NCBI GenBank assembly: GCA_910589415.1
Contig: OU342630.1
Span: 50,314,012-50,378,011 of the forward strand
Reading direction: 5' to 3'
DNA from: Malachius bipustulatus
Taxonomy: Eukaryota; Arthropoda; Insecta; Coleoptera; Melyridae
Length of the DNA stretch: 64,000 nt
Shown here: positions 48,100-59,599 of the stretch, piece by piece
Layout of the letters: each line of letters opens with the position of its first letter
Numbering within the stretch: position 1 is the first letter of the stretch
Made by a program: the position numbers and the translations under genes
The notes under the pieces: generated by a model
What the model was told of the DNA's origin: nothing
The model's input: only the letters and a program-made list of their open reading frames with translations
Database searches by the model: none

Positions 48100-49160
48100 G
48101 CAGCGATGCACGACGCACGCATTTCGAGGCTTCAACCTTGAATATGTGACATCTCGATTTTATATAAGGAGGACCAAATTTTATATATTTCAGGTACGTC
48201 TTATTTCGACTTATTTCTTATTCAAAAATCCCAGAGAATCACAATCACTGGATCTGGATCAAGAAATATTTAGCAGTATCCTTGAAATATATTAAATAAT
48301 TATACCTTCGACAGCCAAGATTTATAAACTATAAAGGATGATACCATAACACGAGTACCTAGTACACTTCCAACACTCTTCTTATAAGAAACACTCCCGT
48401 CTAATAATAGCAGACATAACAAGTGCTAGTTTCCGCAGCAGAATTTATTGACTCCATAGATCAATCTCAAAAAGTTCAACTTTTTTCTAGTCTCAATTAC
48501 AATTTACCTATACGCGAGGATAAAAAGAACTGTGAAGGAACGTGTAACAAAAAAGTCGTTAAAAATAATTTCACAGCTGATCGAGTTGGGGTTACCAACT
48601 TTCAAATTTGAGAGCAAACGAACAACAGCTTCGATAGCCGAGGGGTATTGCATCTGCGGTTTGAGGATTTCATATCCACTGGAAAATCTTCATTGTTCTC
48701 GGATTACGTGGCGGATGCTGTCGATATGTCGATATTATTATACGTCCGTGTATTTGGGCTACAACACCTCCTCTCATTTATTTGAAGTCCTCCATACACA
48801 TATGAATTTGTTTTTACTGCATCTTTAATTTAATAAATGGGAATAGCATGCAACAAAGGCGAAATAAATACTCTATAAATATGCGGATTCCTTGGAATTT
48901 GCATATCCTCGATAAAACTTTGCTGCAACAAAGTTAGTTGACACTCAACGTAACTTAGTAAATTTTGTGGTTGTGGTTAATCACGGACACATGTAATTGT
49001 TTTATACGAAGGCGTAGAAGCGCCACACACCAGAATTTTCCTTAAATACCGTATTCAAACTGTAACAATCTCGACTTTGAACACGGAATTCCGACTTTAA
49101 GCTATAAGAATTCCGATTAAACTCTTTAAACTCGGAATTCCGAGATCTTCGTAACAATGA
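48100..49160. other. Non-coding stretch with GGAATTCCGA palindromes
   Basis: No gene seen; open frames at 48,423-48,828 match nothing. At 49,080-49,144 the word GAATTCCGA recurs three times, ending in the 14-bp perfect palindrome CTCGGAATTCCGAG (49,131-49,144). Confidence 0.45.
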
Positions 49161-49185
49161 ATAAAATCAAATTCCCTCGATTACA

Positions 49186-49195
49186 GCGCCATCTA
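49186..49195 (-). promoter_or_regulatory. CTCF-like site 3 (TAGATGGCGC)
   Basis: Third GCGCCATCTA, followed by TGATGATC rather than CCGAAAG, so its flank differs from sites 1 and 2. Confidence 0.4.
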
Positions 49196-49440
49196 TGATG
49201 ATCACGAAAAAGTGTTTCAGATAAATCTTACGCATTTTTTATCGCTGCAATACGAATTCGCAATAGAAAAAACAGGGCTACTGTTTATATTTCACGCAGT
49301 TCCTCGCAAGGGGCGTGGGGTACAGGGCGGTTTTTGTGTTCTAAGATGTCTCCCACAGGAAATACTCGTAATTTTTCCGCAGAGTGGGAGATTTTTGAGA
49401 AATTGGGAGAAATGAACAAACTAAAATTTACTCGATTGCA

Positions 49441-49450
49441 GCGCCATCTA
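49441..49450 (-). promoter_or_regulatory. CTCF-like site 4 (TAGATGGCGC)
   Basis: Fourth GCGCCATCTA, 255 bp from site 3, in the same orientation as the others. Confidence 0.4.
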
Positions 49451-49510
49451 TGATTAATCGCAAAAAATGTTTCAGATAAACCTTAGGCATTTTTTGTCGC
49501 TGAAGATTTG

Positions 49511-51160
49511 CCCGATTTAAAAATTTGAAACCGCCGAGGCTGATCAAATTTCAGGTGAGGCTTAAAAAGATATTTCGGCCCGTATTTCTTAGGCGACTGC
49601 CTCTCTAGTAGTTAAAATGGGTGAATAATTCCTTTTTACATTTCTCATTTTTTTGCGCTTCTATTTCTGGGTCTTTTTGTCTCACGGCTGCTTTTACCAT
49701 GACGTAGAATAGTAAAGCTCCAGTGACGGACGTAGAAGAGTCCGTGAAGTAAAATGGTGTTTTACTTTATATGATGTCGTGAAGTGATATAAGAAGAAAA
49801 TTTAAAATAAACTAAGCATCGAAGATTTAAAATTTGATTTCCAATTTTAAAATTGGAATTCTTAATTTAAGAATACAATCACTTTACACACAATTTTGAA
49901 ACATTAAAATCAAAATTCGATTACCATAAAACATGAAAAGTACAAGTTTTGATGAAATATATCTGAACGTGTATGGTTCCATGCAAAGTTTCTGAAACTG
50001 ATATCAAGCTCCATTTTAAAATAAAGTGATGTCCTCAAAAGAATGCAACCTGTTCCTTCTACCTTTAAATTTCGCTCCTCGATATCGTGTTGTTTATAAC
50101 ATAAATGACCCAAAATACAACGTGATGGTCTTGCTTAAAGCAGAGAAATTGACGTAATTACATAGCATCAGCTGTGCAGTCACTCAGTCCCCCAACAATA
50201 AGTTTCATAAAGAAGCGATGAAATATTTTATTAAAGGCATCGAATATATTGGTGCAGATTAAAGCTCAGTTCAGATCATGCAAATATCCAGTGATCCAGG
50301 GAAATGTTATCAAATTTATTGAAGAGGAAAAATTAATTGGTTCTCATTAAATCGTAGAATTTTTTATCATTAAATTGACATTTTAATTAAAATTGAATTT
50401 ATCAGTTTTAAGAATTTAACTTTCATTAAATTTATAATTTCTGACAAAGTTTGAGCAGCTCTGGCTTTAACCTAGAATCGAACCTGATACTACTTCTTTC
50501 AATCCAAATGGGGATAACTCATCGACTTATAACGGTTTTCAATACTTTTTTTAAATAGCTGCTATTCTGAGGTTGAAACAGTTGTTATAACTTAAAAAAT
50601 GTAAAATAATTTGCCAAAAGCTAGTTAGTCACTATCGAACATGACATAATGTACATAATAGTTTCATTCAGAGTTGACACGGCAACCCATCTTATAGTTG
50701 GTGAAATTAATAGGCAAAGGTTACGGCTGCTTATGTTGACACTGCCTATTATTATTATTTTCGTTAGTAAACAAAGGATGCTCACAGAGGTGCACAAATC
50801 ACTGCGGATGACAGATGAGAACCGCGTTTTTGTCTCTCAAATGAAGACATTAAGTGAAACGTTACTAAAAATAAAAAAAATCGTTTAATGGACGATTTAA
50901 CTTCAAAAGAATCTGGCAAATCGCAGAGGAACCATCTCCTATTATTAATCAACCGAATTACCAGAAAACTAAAATACTTTGTTTTAATTAATCTACATAC
51001 CCATCGCACTGGCGTGTCTTCAATGTCGCTAGACCATTAGAGCTCTGAAACAATAACACTTTTCATTAGAATTAAACTAAATTTCCTTAAAATACATTAA
51101 TACAATAAGTATAAGTCTCTGGCAACTAACAATCGATATTGTCTTGTTGAGAATCTATTT
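49511..51160. other. Non-coding stretch, no gene seen
   Basis: AT-rich DNA. A perfect 20-bp palindrome TTCCAATTTTAAAATTGGAA lies at 49,839-49,858. Short frames at 49,910-50,113 and 50,649-51,009 match nothing. Confidence 0.4.
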
Positions 51161-51164
51161 ATAC

Positions 51165-51690
51165 AGGGTCATCAAAGTTAAGTGCACTATTGCTAGCTAA
51201 CTTCGTTATTTTTGAATCTATACAAAAAAATTCCAATGTTTTTGAGTTATGTCAAAAAGTTCTATTTTTTAAATGAAACACCTGGTATATTTCTAAATCT
51301 AATTATGATAAATTAGTTACCTAGTTTTTGAGTTATAAACAAATGAAAATCGCACGTCTCCATTTTGAAAGCAGTGTACAACGGAAACGGCTCCGAATAT
51401 CACAAAACGGCTTACATTATGTCCCTATCTTAACGTTTCAAGTGTTATCTTACAGTGTACCTACTTGACATTTTTATACAGGGTGATAAAAATTATTAGA
51501 TTTTTCATCATCCTGTATAAAAATTTTATCTACATCATAGGATAGTACAGTTAAAATATTAGTTAAAATAGAGGCATGTAAGCCGTTTTTCGATATCTAG
51601 AGCCGTTTCCGATGTAAACTGTTTTGAAAATTAAAAATTCCGATTTTCATTTGTTTATTGTAACTTAAAAATTAATTAATTTAAACAGCA
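51165..51690. mobile_element. Foldback element, family D
   Basis: Centre near 51,497, where TTTTTATACAGGGTGATAAA (51,472 onward) faces CATCATCCTGTATAAAAA (51,506-51,523). Arms extend outward about 200 bp. The left arm contains the complement of the right-arm blocks CATGTAAGCCGTTTTTCG, GAGCCGTTTCCGATGTAAAC and CCGATTTTCATTTGTTTAT. A further TATACAGGGT end stands at 51,164-51,173. The CACCCTGTATA-type tips face inward here, unlike families A and C, so it may be two elements inserted head to head. No coding frame. Confidence 0.65.
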
Positions 51691-51933
51691 ACTACTTATG
51701 TAAAAACCATTATTGATGGATTTTTTATTGGACCAATCCAAGACTGGTCAAAGATCTAAATGCATTGGAAATTTAGAAACAAGGAATTTTTATATTACTG
51801 CTTCTGATTCTGACCTAGAGCATTGAAGTGAAAATGGTACCAAATGGAGGTAAAAGAATCTTGCATTCATAACAGTTTTTTTTATCTCAACCTCAATATT
51901 TATTTATCGATATTTACTATATTGATCATGAAA

Positions 51934-52334
51934 CTGGATCATTCCCTTGGTGATCTGATAAAACAAAAGGTAGGGAGTAAATTAACCCCAAGAACCACTA
52001 TACAAAACTCAAAAATTTTGAGTTATTTTGTTTAAACTTTTGTGTTTTTTTATTATTAAATTTTTAGTTTTTCTAAAAATTTTCACATGATCATTCTCTA
52101 TTGCAAACGGAATACTATAGTGTTGGACAACTATTCCAGCGAAAAAAATACAAAAAGTTAGAGAAAATTTTTTTTAAATTATATTTGAAGATATTATTTT
52201 AAATCTATTTTTTAAGAAAAATTTAAAAACGAAATATCTCAAAATCTTTTTTGTAGAGTTTTGTATGGTGCATGTTAGGGTAATTTACTCCTTACCTATT
52301 GTTTTATCAGATCACCAAAGGAATGTATCCAGTT
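51934..52334. mobile_element. Foldback element, family E (401 bp)
   Basis: The left arm starts AACTGGATCATTCCCTTGGT (51,934) and contains GTGATCTGATAAAACAA, GGGAGTAAATTAACCC and TATACAAAACTC. The right arm contains their complements and ends CCAAAGGAATGTATCCAGTT at 52,334. About 95 bp pairs on each side around an AT-rich loop. No known terminal motif and no clear target duplication. Confidence 0.75.
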
Positions 52335-52369
52335 AACTATAATCCTGTAGATAGTGTCTCACTCATCAA

Positions 52370-53565
52370 GCAGTTGTGTTGTGTGATTTCAAGATCACAC
52401 CTTCACTGCCACTCGCCTGATGACGGATACCTAACTTGAAGCTGATTGCAGATGCAGCAAAACGGTTTCGGTTTACATGTTCGTATACCTATACCTACAA
52501 ACTTTTCAAGTTCCATTATTTCATGTGAGTAATTCAAAAATTAAAGCGGTCAAAAATTACATTTTTCAATAAGTATTTTTTTAATTTCCAAAAGATTGAA
52601 TCCAAAAAGTTAAAAAGTACATGAAAACTGTTCTGCTGTATCTTCAACCGTTTTCAAGTTGATTTTTTTTTAACACTGCATCTTAATAATTTTCAATAAT
52701 CACCTAGGTATACTGTAAAGAGTGTCCCACTAAAGATCACACATTTTCTTGCAATCATCTAGGTATGCAATTATGCATCAGTCAGCAGAACGGTTTTCAA
52801 TGTAGGTCCTTTTAACTTTTGGGGTTTTTACTGAAAAATGTAATTTTTGGCCACTTTACTAATTTTGATTCCTCTGAAATAATAGCAGAGCTCGAAAAGT
52901 GAGTAAGTATACGAACATGAAAACCATTTTGATTTGACCATTTGACCTTTAACAGGTTTCAAGTTATAATACCCAGGCGAGTGCAAGAAAATGTTGTGTG
53001 ATCTCAAGTGTTCAAGATCTCAACTACTCTCTTTACAGTAGGTGATTATTGAAAAATATGAGATGAAAGTTTGGAAAAAATCAACTTGAAAACGGTTGGA
53101 GATACAGCAGAATGGTTTTATAACGGTTTGGGGTTTAAATTTTTTTGAAATTAAAACTTCCAATTGATACTGAAAAATGTAATTTTTTAGCACTTTAATT
53201 TTTGCAGTCAATAAAGTCAATAACTAGAAATCGGTTGAAGATGCAGCAAAACGGCTTACAAGTTACTCTACCACCCAACTTTTCAAGTTCTTTTATTTCA
53301 TGAAATCAAAAATTATTCAGAAAAATCCCTCAAAAAAACGTAAAAAAGTCAAAAAAAGTCCCCCGCACCAAACGTCGAGTGGTCAACCATTGAATTTTTC
53401 AGGAAATATTACTTAGTATTATTCATTCCCAAAAAATTTAACTCAAAAAGTTAAAAGGGTTGAAATGAAAACCGTTCTGCTATATCTCCTGTTTTCAAGT
53501 TATACCTACCCAAGTTAATGTAAGAAAATTTTTTGAAAAAACGACTAAAAAAAAAGTTGTATGAT
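52370..53565. repeat. Cluster of interleaved palindromic repeats
   Basis: A unit with CGGTTGAAGATGCAGCAAAA, CATGTTCGTAT, ACTTTTCAAGTTC, ATTTCATG and AAAAATTACATTTTTCA recurs in both orientations at roughly 52,430-52,690, 52,690-52,990 (inverted), 53,000-53,180 and 53,225-53,560. Each unit is itself partly palindromic, because TCTTCAACCGTTTTCAAGTT also appears at its far side. A TGTGTGATCT motif and GTAAAGAGTGTCCCACT sit at unit borders. It appears to be repeated insertion or rearrangement of one foldback family. Confidence 0.6.
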
Positions 53566-56385
53566 CTCATCAGTATCACTCACTATTTCTAGGAAATATC
53601 GAGAATGGACTTTGAAAAATGTATCAAAACTGATAAGCGGAATTTTTTCATGTTTCATTTGGTACAATTTTCACCCCTGCTATGTTGGTCAGAATCTGCA
53701 AAATTTGTTGTTTCCGTGGCCAGTCTTGAAAATAGTTCATAAAACCTGTATAAAAGAAAATATCCTGACTTGATATAAATAATTGAAGTAAAAAATAAAG
53801 AAAAATGTATCGATGATAATCTGGTGTCTCCAGTTTTTAAAAATGTCTCAAGTATTTCCTAGTTTAGTAACCAACCATAGTAAATAATTCGCTAAGGTAT
53901 CAATGTCGTCGCCTCGTAAATTTCCTTCACCATATAATACTATTCACGAATAATTATTGCAAGATTTTTTCGGACACTTGCACTTACATATTTTAATTAA
54001 ATACTTCTGCGCTGTCCCGTTACCAATTAATTAAAAAAACATGACCACAAAGATAATGATCGGCTCATTTTCTCCGAATAATTCACGTGGATATAATTAT
54101 TACTAAAAAAACCAGGGTGAAGAAATGAACGTTATTTAATTATGACAAGACACAAAACATTAACTGTAGTTATTTAATTAGTAAATATTCTAAAAACAAA
54201 AAGTATAACGCAACAACAGAACCGAGACTATAAATAATCGAAAGAAACTGCAAATAAGTATAGTTAATTATAGCATTATAATTGGACATCCGCCTTCACA
54301 ATAATTAATTAGAAATAAAAACAGACCGGTCAGTGGCCAGAACAACCATTAATACGATCTTAAACTGAAATAACCATAGATACAATCGGATTATTAAAAA
54401 TTATGGAAGGAGAGATTTTATACGCGTCCATCTATATAGTCGAGCATGTCGAGGAATGCATACACCCTCCACTAATTGGCTCAAATAGTTGTTTTAAATG
54501 AATTGTAGTGGCAGTGCCGGTAATTCGGGAACGAACCCACCTTTATAAGCAACATACTTCCAATTAAATCCGAAGAATTTGTTAATTGGTGGCGACCGAT
54601 TAGTTTATAGAGAGTTTACAGTTTACTGGTCTCAGCTGCTTGAATTCGTACAGTAGAATCTGTTAATTTGGAATTTATGCCAAGACCGACCAATAAAATA
54701 TCGTCTTCCGTGGTAAATCTGTGTTCTGATCTTTGATAAGTTACAGTTCGGATAATAAATGATCTTCTAATGATGATGTATGGTGTTATCAGTTTCTCTC
54801 AGATCGAAGCGTCGTCGGGGAAAAGGAATTGCTAGTATTCTGTTAACATCTGTATTTAACGACGAATTTATGAAAATCAAGACAGTGTTGTGTCAACACT
54901 CCTGTGGGAAATTCAACATTTCGTGTTTGGAAGTTTAATAAATTTACCTTAGTTATAAATCAAGGTTTTATAGCACTGCTGTTAGGTAGTAAACACATTA
55001 GTTAAACTGATTTTAGTATTTAGTCTAAGTTTCAAAAACCATTAAATAAGCAGGATGGAGATATTAAGCTTGTATGAGGTTTTTTGATATTGACGAATCT
55101 ATGCGATGAATATCGACTAAACACTAAACACATCCTGCCCTTGTGGCCTAGTTGTGGTAAAAAATTATCAAGCTATTTGTTCACTCTCGGATAATTATTG
55201 CGGATGAGGTAATCCGTAATCCGATTCAATAAATCGGAAAAAGTTCATCTAACTAGAATTATTATGGTCGCCTTAAATTTTCGCTGCCAACTGTCAACTC
55301 CATCTTTGATTTAACGCAAAAATTTGGTGATAATCCAAAACACTTGTATAATTTCAAATAGGTACACGAAGGCAGTCTCTTTCCGCATTTCTCTTCTACT
55401 TTAACGGATCAACGAACGTCTGAATTTTTTTTTTGTGTACTTTTTCCAAGAGAAGTGTGTACTTTGGAGAAAAAGTTGTTTATTTTTGTGTAAAGAAAAT
55501 GCCTGATTTTTTAGGATTTTTAAGAAAATAAGGGAAAAAAACCTGCTGCATCGACCAAAGTTATTAAAAAAAAATTACTGGCGAATTCCTTTTACAAAGA
55601 ATTGGAGAATGGAAAAGAACCGTAACTTATGTTAGCTGAAAAGAGGGTATCTATCAACAGTCATGTTCAAAAACCTGATCCAATAATCAGACTACTTTTA
55701 GGACGTATACCCGATCAAAAGTATGAAACTTGAATTAGTTCAGTTCCTTCTCATGTTAAAAGTGAATAAACGGCTCGTTAGCAACGCAAAGATTTAATCA
55801 GAAGTTCGTTCTTTAGTTAGTAGATCTCTGAAAATCTCGAAATTAATTTTCGATCCATTCTAACACCTCATAGCACACGCTAACTTAACAGCTAGCATGC
55901 CAAACCGCACTTAACATTTACATTACATGAATAATAATGTCACAGAATATGAAAATCATACCTAAAGTTAACGCTCAGACTAATGATTTATTATCATCTT
56001 CAGGCACGCTCTTGACTTGATACACCTGGCTTGTAATGATTTAATAATATTTGCCTTGTAATATTCATAACTGTGTAAAAAATTAATCTTATTTAAATGT
56101 TACAAACAATGTAGCTGTTGCAGCACGCATGTTATTATTTATTTCATCATGATGACGCATTAACATTCTAGAAAAAATATCTTCATCTAGAATTTTTGCT
56201 TGCGAAAAATTTCGAATACATAATGATTAGACAAACGTTTGGTTATAAAAAAACATGTTCAGTTATGTATCCCCTGAAGGCATAATATTAACTTTGAAGG
56301 ACGCGCAACTTACTAACAGCGCAAGTGGTTCGACGTCGGGAAATCAAAATTAATTTACCCTGCAAATCTCAATTTTCGCAACACT
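53566..56385. other. Non-coding stretch, no gene seen
   Basis: AT-rich DNA with no repeat boundary or coding domain recognised; a 70-codon frame at 53,561-53,773 matches nothing. Confidence 0.4.
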
Positions 56386-56389
56386 CGAC

Positions 56390-56560
56390 TCCATGAATCT
56401 CGGCGTGTAAATACGAAGAGAACACGCCGGTAATTAAGATTAATAAACCCCCAGGCGGTATAGGTATCCTGGTTTTCCTGCAATCAATACCGGGAGCTCG
56501 CCAGAACGGGAGCCACATCAGTAGACAAACAGGTGTCTGCTGCGTAATACCTGCAAGGTT
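56390..56560. other. GC-richer island
   Basis: Contains GAACACGCCGGTAATTAAGA and ACCGGGAGCTCGCCAGAACG. A minus-strand frame (56,369-56,713, 114 codons) covers it without any known domain. Possible regulatory element by composition and TAATTA-type core. Confidence 0.2.
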
Positions 56561-56939
56561 GCCAAATTGTAACTGACACTGCCGCGGAAAAAATTCCAGA
56601 AAAAATTTCATATCCCAAATATGAAGACATTGCATATAACTATAGGTAACGGCAGAATCTTTGAGTGATCCGTAGGTATGTATGTAATAACCACCCCTTT
56701 CAAAAAGTTTCAAAAAATTCGCTTATTGATACATTTACTTATGTTTCAGCTTCCACATTGGTCTTGAACTGATCACATTTTACAATAATTACACATTAAT
56801 AAATATATAAAAAAATAACAATTACTCTATAATATTATGCAACTTAAAATTTTAGGGACCATTTTTTTTTATATAAATCAATCAATTTACGTTGACCTAC
56901 ATTATTTGCTTCGTGTGGTCTAACTAACAATCTAATTAA

Positions 56940-57200
56940 TGATTCATCACAGTAGTAGGCCGCGTGAGAGTCCCTCCCCCGTACCACTGTTCCACAGGCA
57001 ACACCGCAGAGCAGGGCTGGTCACCATGACCATGAGGACGCCGCTGCCAGGTCATTTGGCGTCCCGAAGCTCCCGTCCCGGCGCAACAGTCGCCGACCTT
57101 GAACTAGGAAACTGGAACTGGCGCTCGTGTGCCGATCGATGTGAGGGGGTAGCGACCCCGATCGAGGGGTGTGACTGGCCTCCGGAATTCTGACAACGCT
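56940..57200. other. GC-rich island
   Basis: The longest GC-rich block near the right of the window, with CCGCGTGAGAGTCCCTCCCC, ACGCCGCTGCCAGGTCATTT and CCGTCCCGGCGCAACAGTCG. An 84-codon plus-strand frame (56,939-57,193) is arginine- and proline-rich with no recognised domain and no matching splice sites. Candidate enhancer, promoter or unrecognised exon. Confidence 0.3.
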
Positions 57201-57399
57201 GCCGTTGTTTATGATTTTTCCTGAAAACTCCTATTTTAAATTAAGGAGTATTGTGTAATAATAAGCTTAAATATCAATGCGTTCCAAATCTATAGATTCA
57301 CGTCATCAGAAGAATAGTAATTTCCCTTACAAGTTTCAAAGGTTCTCTTTTCGGGAAACCCGGAATTTCTATCGTTCGATTTTTAATATTGGGCCAGTT

Positions 57400-57640
57400 T
57401 ATTTATACAGGTTGATTCTTTTAACGCGCTTTTTTTTTAATTCGTTTAATTTTTTCATCAGAAAAAGTTCGGCTTTTTTTATCTTTTTGATCGTGAAAAT
57501 TATCATATTTTTCATCACCCTGTATAAGCATTTCAACTACACAGTAGGATACCAAATGAAAAACTAAGAAAGTGCCGATTTTCACTTATTTATAATTCAT
57601 AGCCTGCTCAATTTAAACAGCAGCTGTAAAAACTAGTCTT
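57400..57640. mobile_element. Partial copy of foldback family D
   Basis: TTTTTCATCACCCTGTATAA (57,507 onward), then TACACAGTAGGATACC, CCGATTTTCACTTATTTATA and AATTTAAACAGCAGCTG, follow the same order as the right arm of the 51,165-51,690 element. A second end TATACAGGTTGATTC lies at 57,402. A 96-codon frame across it is fortuitous. Confidence 0.6.
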
Positions 57641-58362
57641 ACTGCGTTCTTTTGAAAAAAGGGTATTCAATTAAAAAAACAAGGATGGCATCTTCTTTCG
57701 CCATTTTTAATGTGCCACCATCTTGGTAATATTTCATTTTGACTCGCTAATATGTATTTGTTGCTTTGAACTAAAAGTAGAACTTTTCCTAATTTGGGCG
57801 CTTTAAAAGAGTCACCTTTATAAGGGTGTACCATAAATATACCGACAAAGTTTAAGGGGTAGTAGGAGGCGTCAAAACAAACATTTTTTCTCATAAACAT
57901 TTGCCAAAAAACAGTTAATTTTGGAGATAGGTAGAGAGTGTTAAAGTTATTTTTTCATCCTCGCCAATATTACTGTGAAGAGAAATGACTTTTTGCCACT
58001 GACTTTTCCAAATTATAATTTTTTTCAGATTGCGTGGCTAAAAACAACTTTTTGTCCCTTGAATTGTTTCCCTATCTTACTTCTTTTCCGAGAAAAAAAA
58101 ATCCGCTTCAAAGCGTGTCCATAAAAATTGATCAAATAAAATCCTTAAAATTATAAAATCAATTTTTCGACTTGCCTTGCAGCGGCTGTTTTTCTCTCGA
58201 AAACGACAGGATACAAAGAAAAGTTAAGACATATAAAAAAAAATATTTAGTTGCTTTATCTGTAAAACACAGAAAAAAAAATTTAAAAATTAGTGGCGTA
58301 TATTTTTCTTTGCAATAACATAGGTGAGGATGTCCCCCTGGACGCCACTGGACTATATTTAT

Positions 58363-58523
58363 TAATTATACTTCGATGATCACGTCCTCAATATCACCCT
58401 GTAGTGACGTTCACGAGCTCCAATAGTGCGTAATGTTTTCAGTTTTTTAAAATCCCCAGGTAGGTACCTATTACTCACCCGCACGTCCGGCCGTTATCTG
58501 CTGTAGATAGCTCATTATCGTTC
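58363..58523 (+). repeat. Left inverted terminal repeat of the DIRS element
   Basis: Outer tip TAATTATACTTCGATGATCA, then CACCCTGTAGTGACGTTCAC and the stretch containing CCGCACGTCCGGCCGTTATC. 58,390-58,523 is the exact complement of 63,373-63,506. The first 42 bases are the complement of 63,202-63,243. Confidence 0.9.
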
Positions 58524-58727
58524 TTACGCTCGATACGTGCGCTAGTGTTTAAGAGAGTGTTGCTGGAAAATTACTGTAAAATGCCGAAAGAACTAAAAAG
58601 CAAAACGCGAAGGAAGTTAGAAAAAATTAAGAAAAATGGATAAACAGCTTAAACCTTTCAAGTAAGTACAATAACTTAAAAGTTTTTATTTTTTTTCTTA
58701 ATTGAGAGACATAAATACCCTTTCTGT

Positions 58728-59510
58728 CACTCTCTGTCAGTAAATCCTCTCTGTCAGGTTATCATGCTCACTGTAATAGGGGGATGATTAGAACCTCACT
58801 TAATGTAATAGTTAAGTGCACTTAAAGGGTGGACAGCAGTCCTAACATGGACCGGTTAGGGACTAATACCCTTAATCGAGTTATGGGGATGAGAAAAGGT
58901 CAAAATAAGTATACTTATAGTGATGAAAAATACATAGTAATAATTCGAATAAAGTAATTCTCTCTGTCAGTAATCCCTCTCTGTCAGGTTATCATGCTCA
59001 CTGTAATAGGTGTGGATGATTAGAACCTCACTTAATGTAATAGTTAAGTGCACTTAAAGGGTGGACAGCAGTCCTAACATGGACCGGTTAGGGACTAATA
59101 CCCTTAATCGAGTTATGGGGATGAGAAAAGGTCAAAATAAGTATACTTATAGTGATGAAAAATACATAAGTAGTCATAATTCGAATAAAGTAATTCTCTC
59201 TGTCAGTAATCCTCTCTGTCAGGTTATCATGCTCACTGTAATAGGTGTGGATGATTAGAACCTCACTTAATGTAATAGTTAAGTGCACTTAAATGGTGGA
59301 CAGCCGTCCTAACATGGACCGATTAGGGACTAATACCCTTAATCGAGATATGGGGAGAAAAGGTCAAAATAACTATACTATCGCCCGTATTCACAAACGA
59401 TAATTTCCTAAATAATTATTTTCGAGATATTACAGGACAGAAACGCTTTGTGAATACGGGCCTAAGAGTGATGAAAAAATACATAGTAATAATCCGAATA
59501 TATTAATAAT
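58728..59510 (+). repeat. Three tandem 230-235-bp units in the DIRS leader
   Basis: The marker GGTTATCATGCTCACTGTAA occurs at 58,757, 58,987 and 59,222 (spacing 230 and 235). Each unit holds paired CTCTCTGTCAG words, ATTAGAACCTCACTTAATG, TTAAGTGCACTTAAA, ACATGGACCG and AGTGATGAAAAATACATA. Copies are over 90% alike. The third is interrupted by a miniature element at 59,383-59,461. The DIRS reader frame does not obviously run through the array, so it is probably non-coding or N-terminal gag debris. Confidence 0.9.
59383..59461. mobile_element. 79-bp miniature inverted-repeat insertion
   Basis: GCCCGTATTCACAAA (59,383-59,397) and TTTGTGAATACGGGC (59,447-59,461) are perfect 15-bp terminal inverted repeats around a 49-bp core. 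The flanking sequence matches the uninterrupted unit 2, which shows the insertion point directly. CTA stands near both sides (59,378-59,380 and 59,462-59,464) and could be a 3-bp target duplication, though two extra bases on the left leave this open. Confidence 0.8.
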
Positions 59511-59599
59511 CATATCAATAGTGATGACTTATAACAAAGAATCATATTAATAATGGTTACTAGTGCATAAAAGTACTAACAACACGACCGAAGCATTAA

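Larger units (their letters stand above)
49161..49510. repeat. Second direct repeat pair carrying CTCF-like words
   Basis: About 90 bp is repeated at an offset of 255 bp. Shared blocks are CTCGATTACAGCGCCATCTA / CTCGATTGCAGCGCCATCTA, GTTTCAGATAAATCTTA / GTTTCAGATAAACCTTA, and GCATTTTTTATCGCTG / GCATTTTTTGTCGCTG. The copies are about 90% alike, so the duplication is moderately old. The segment between them contains an unrelated 67-codon frame without known domain. Confidence 0.85.

Noticed and set aside
56369..56713. 114-codon minus-strand frame over a GC-richer island
   Set aside because: No domain and no splice sites; the island more likely explains the absence of stops.
57277..57567. 96-codon plus-strand frame
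   Set aside because: It overlaps the partial family D foldback copy and is phenylalanine-rich low complexity.
58728..59510. LTR-like direct repeats
   Set aside because: The units are adjacent tandem copies inside one DIRS element, without TG...CA ends or flanking duplications.
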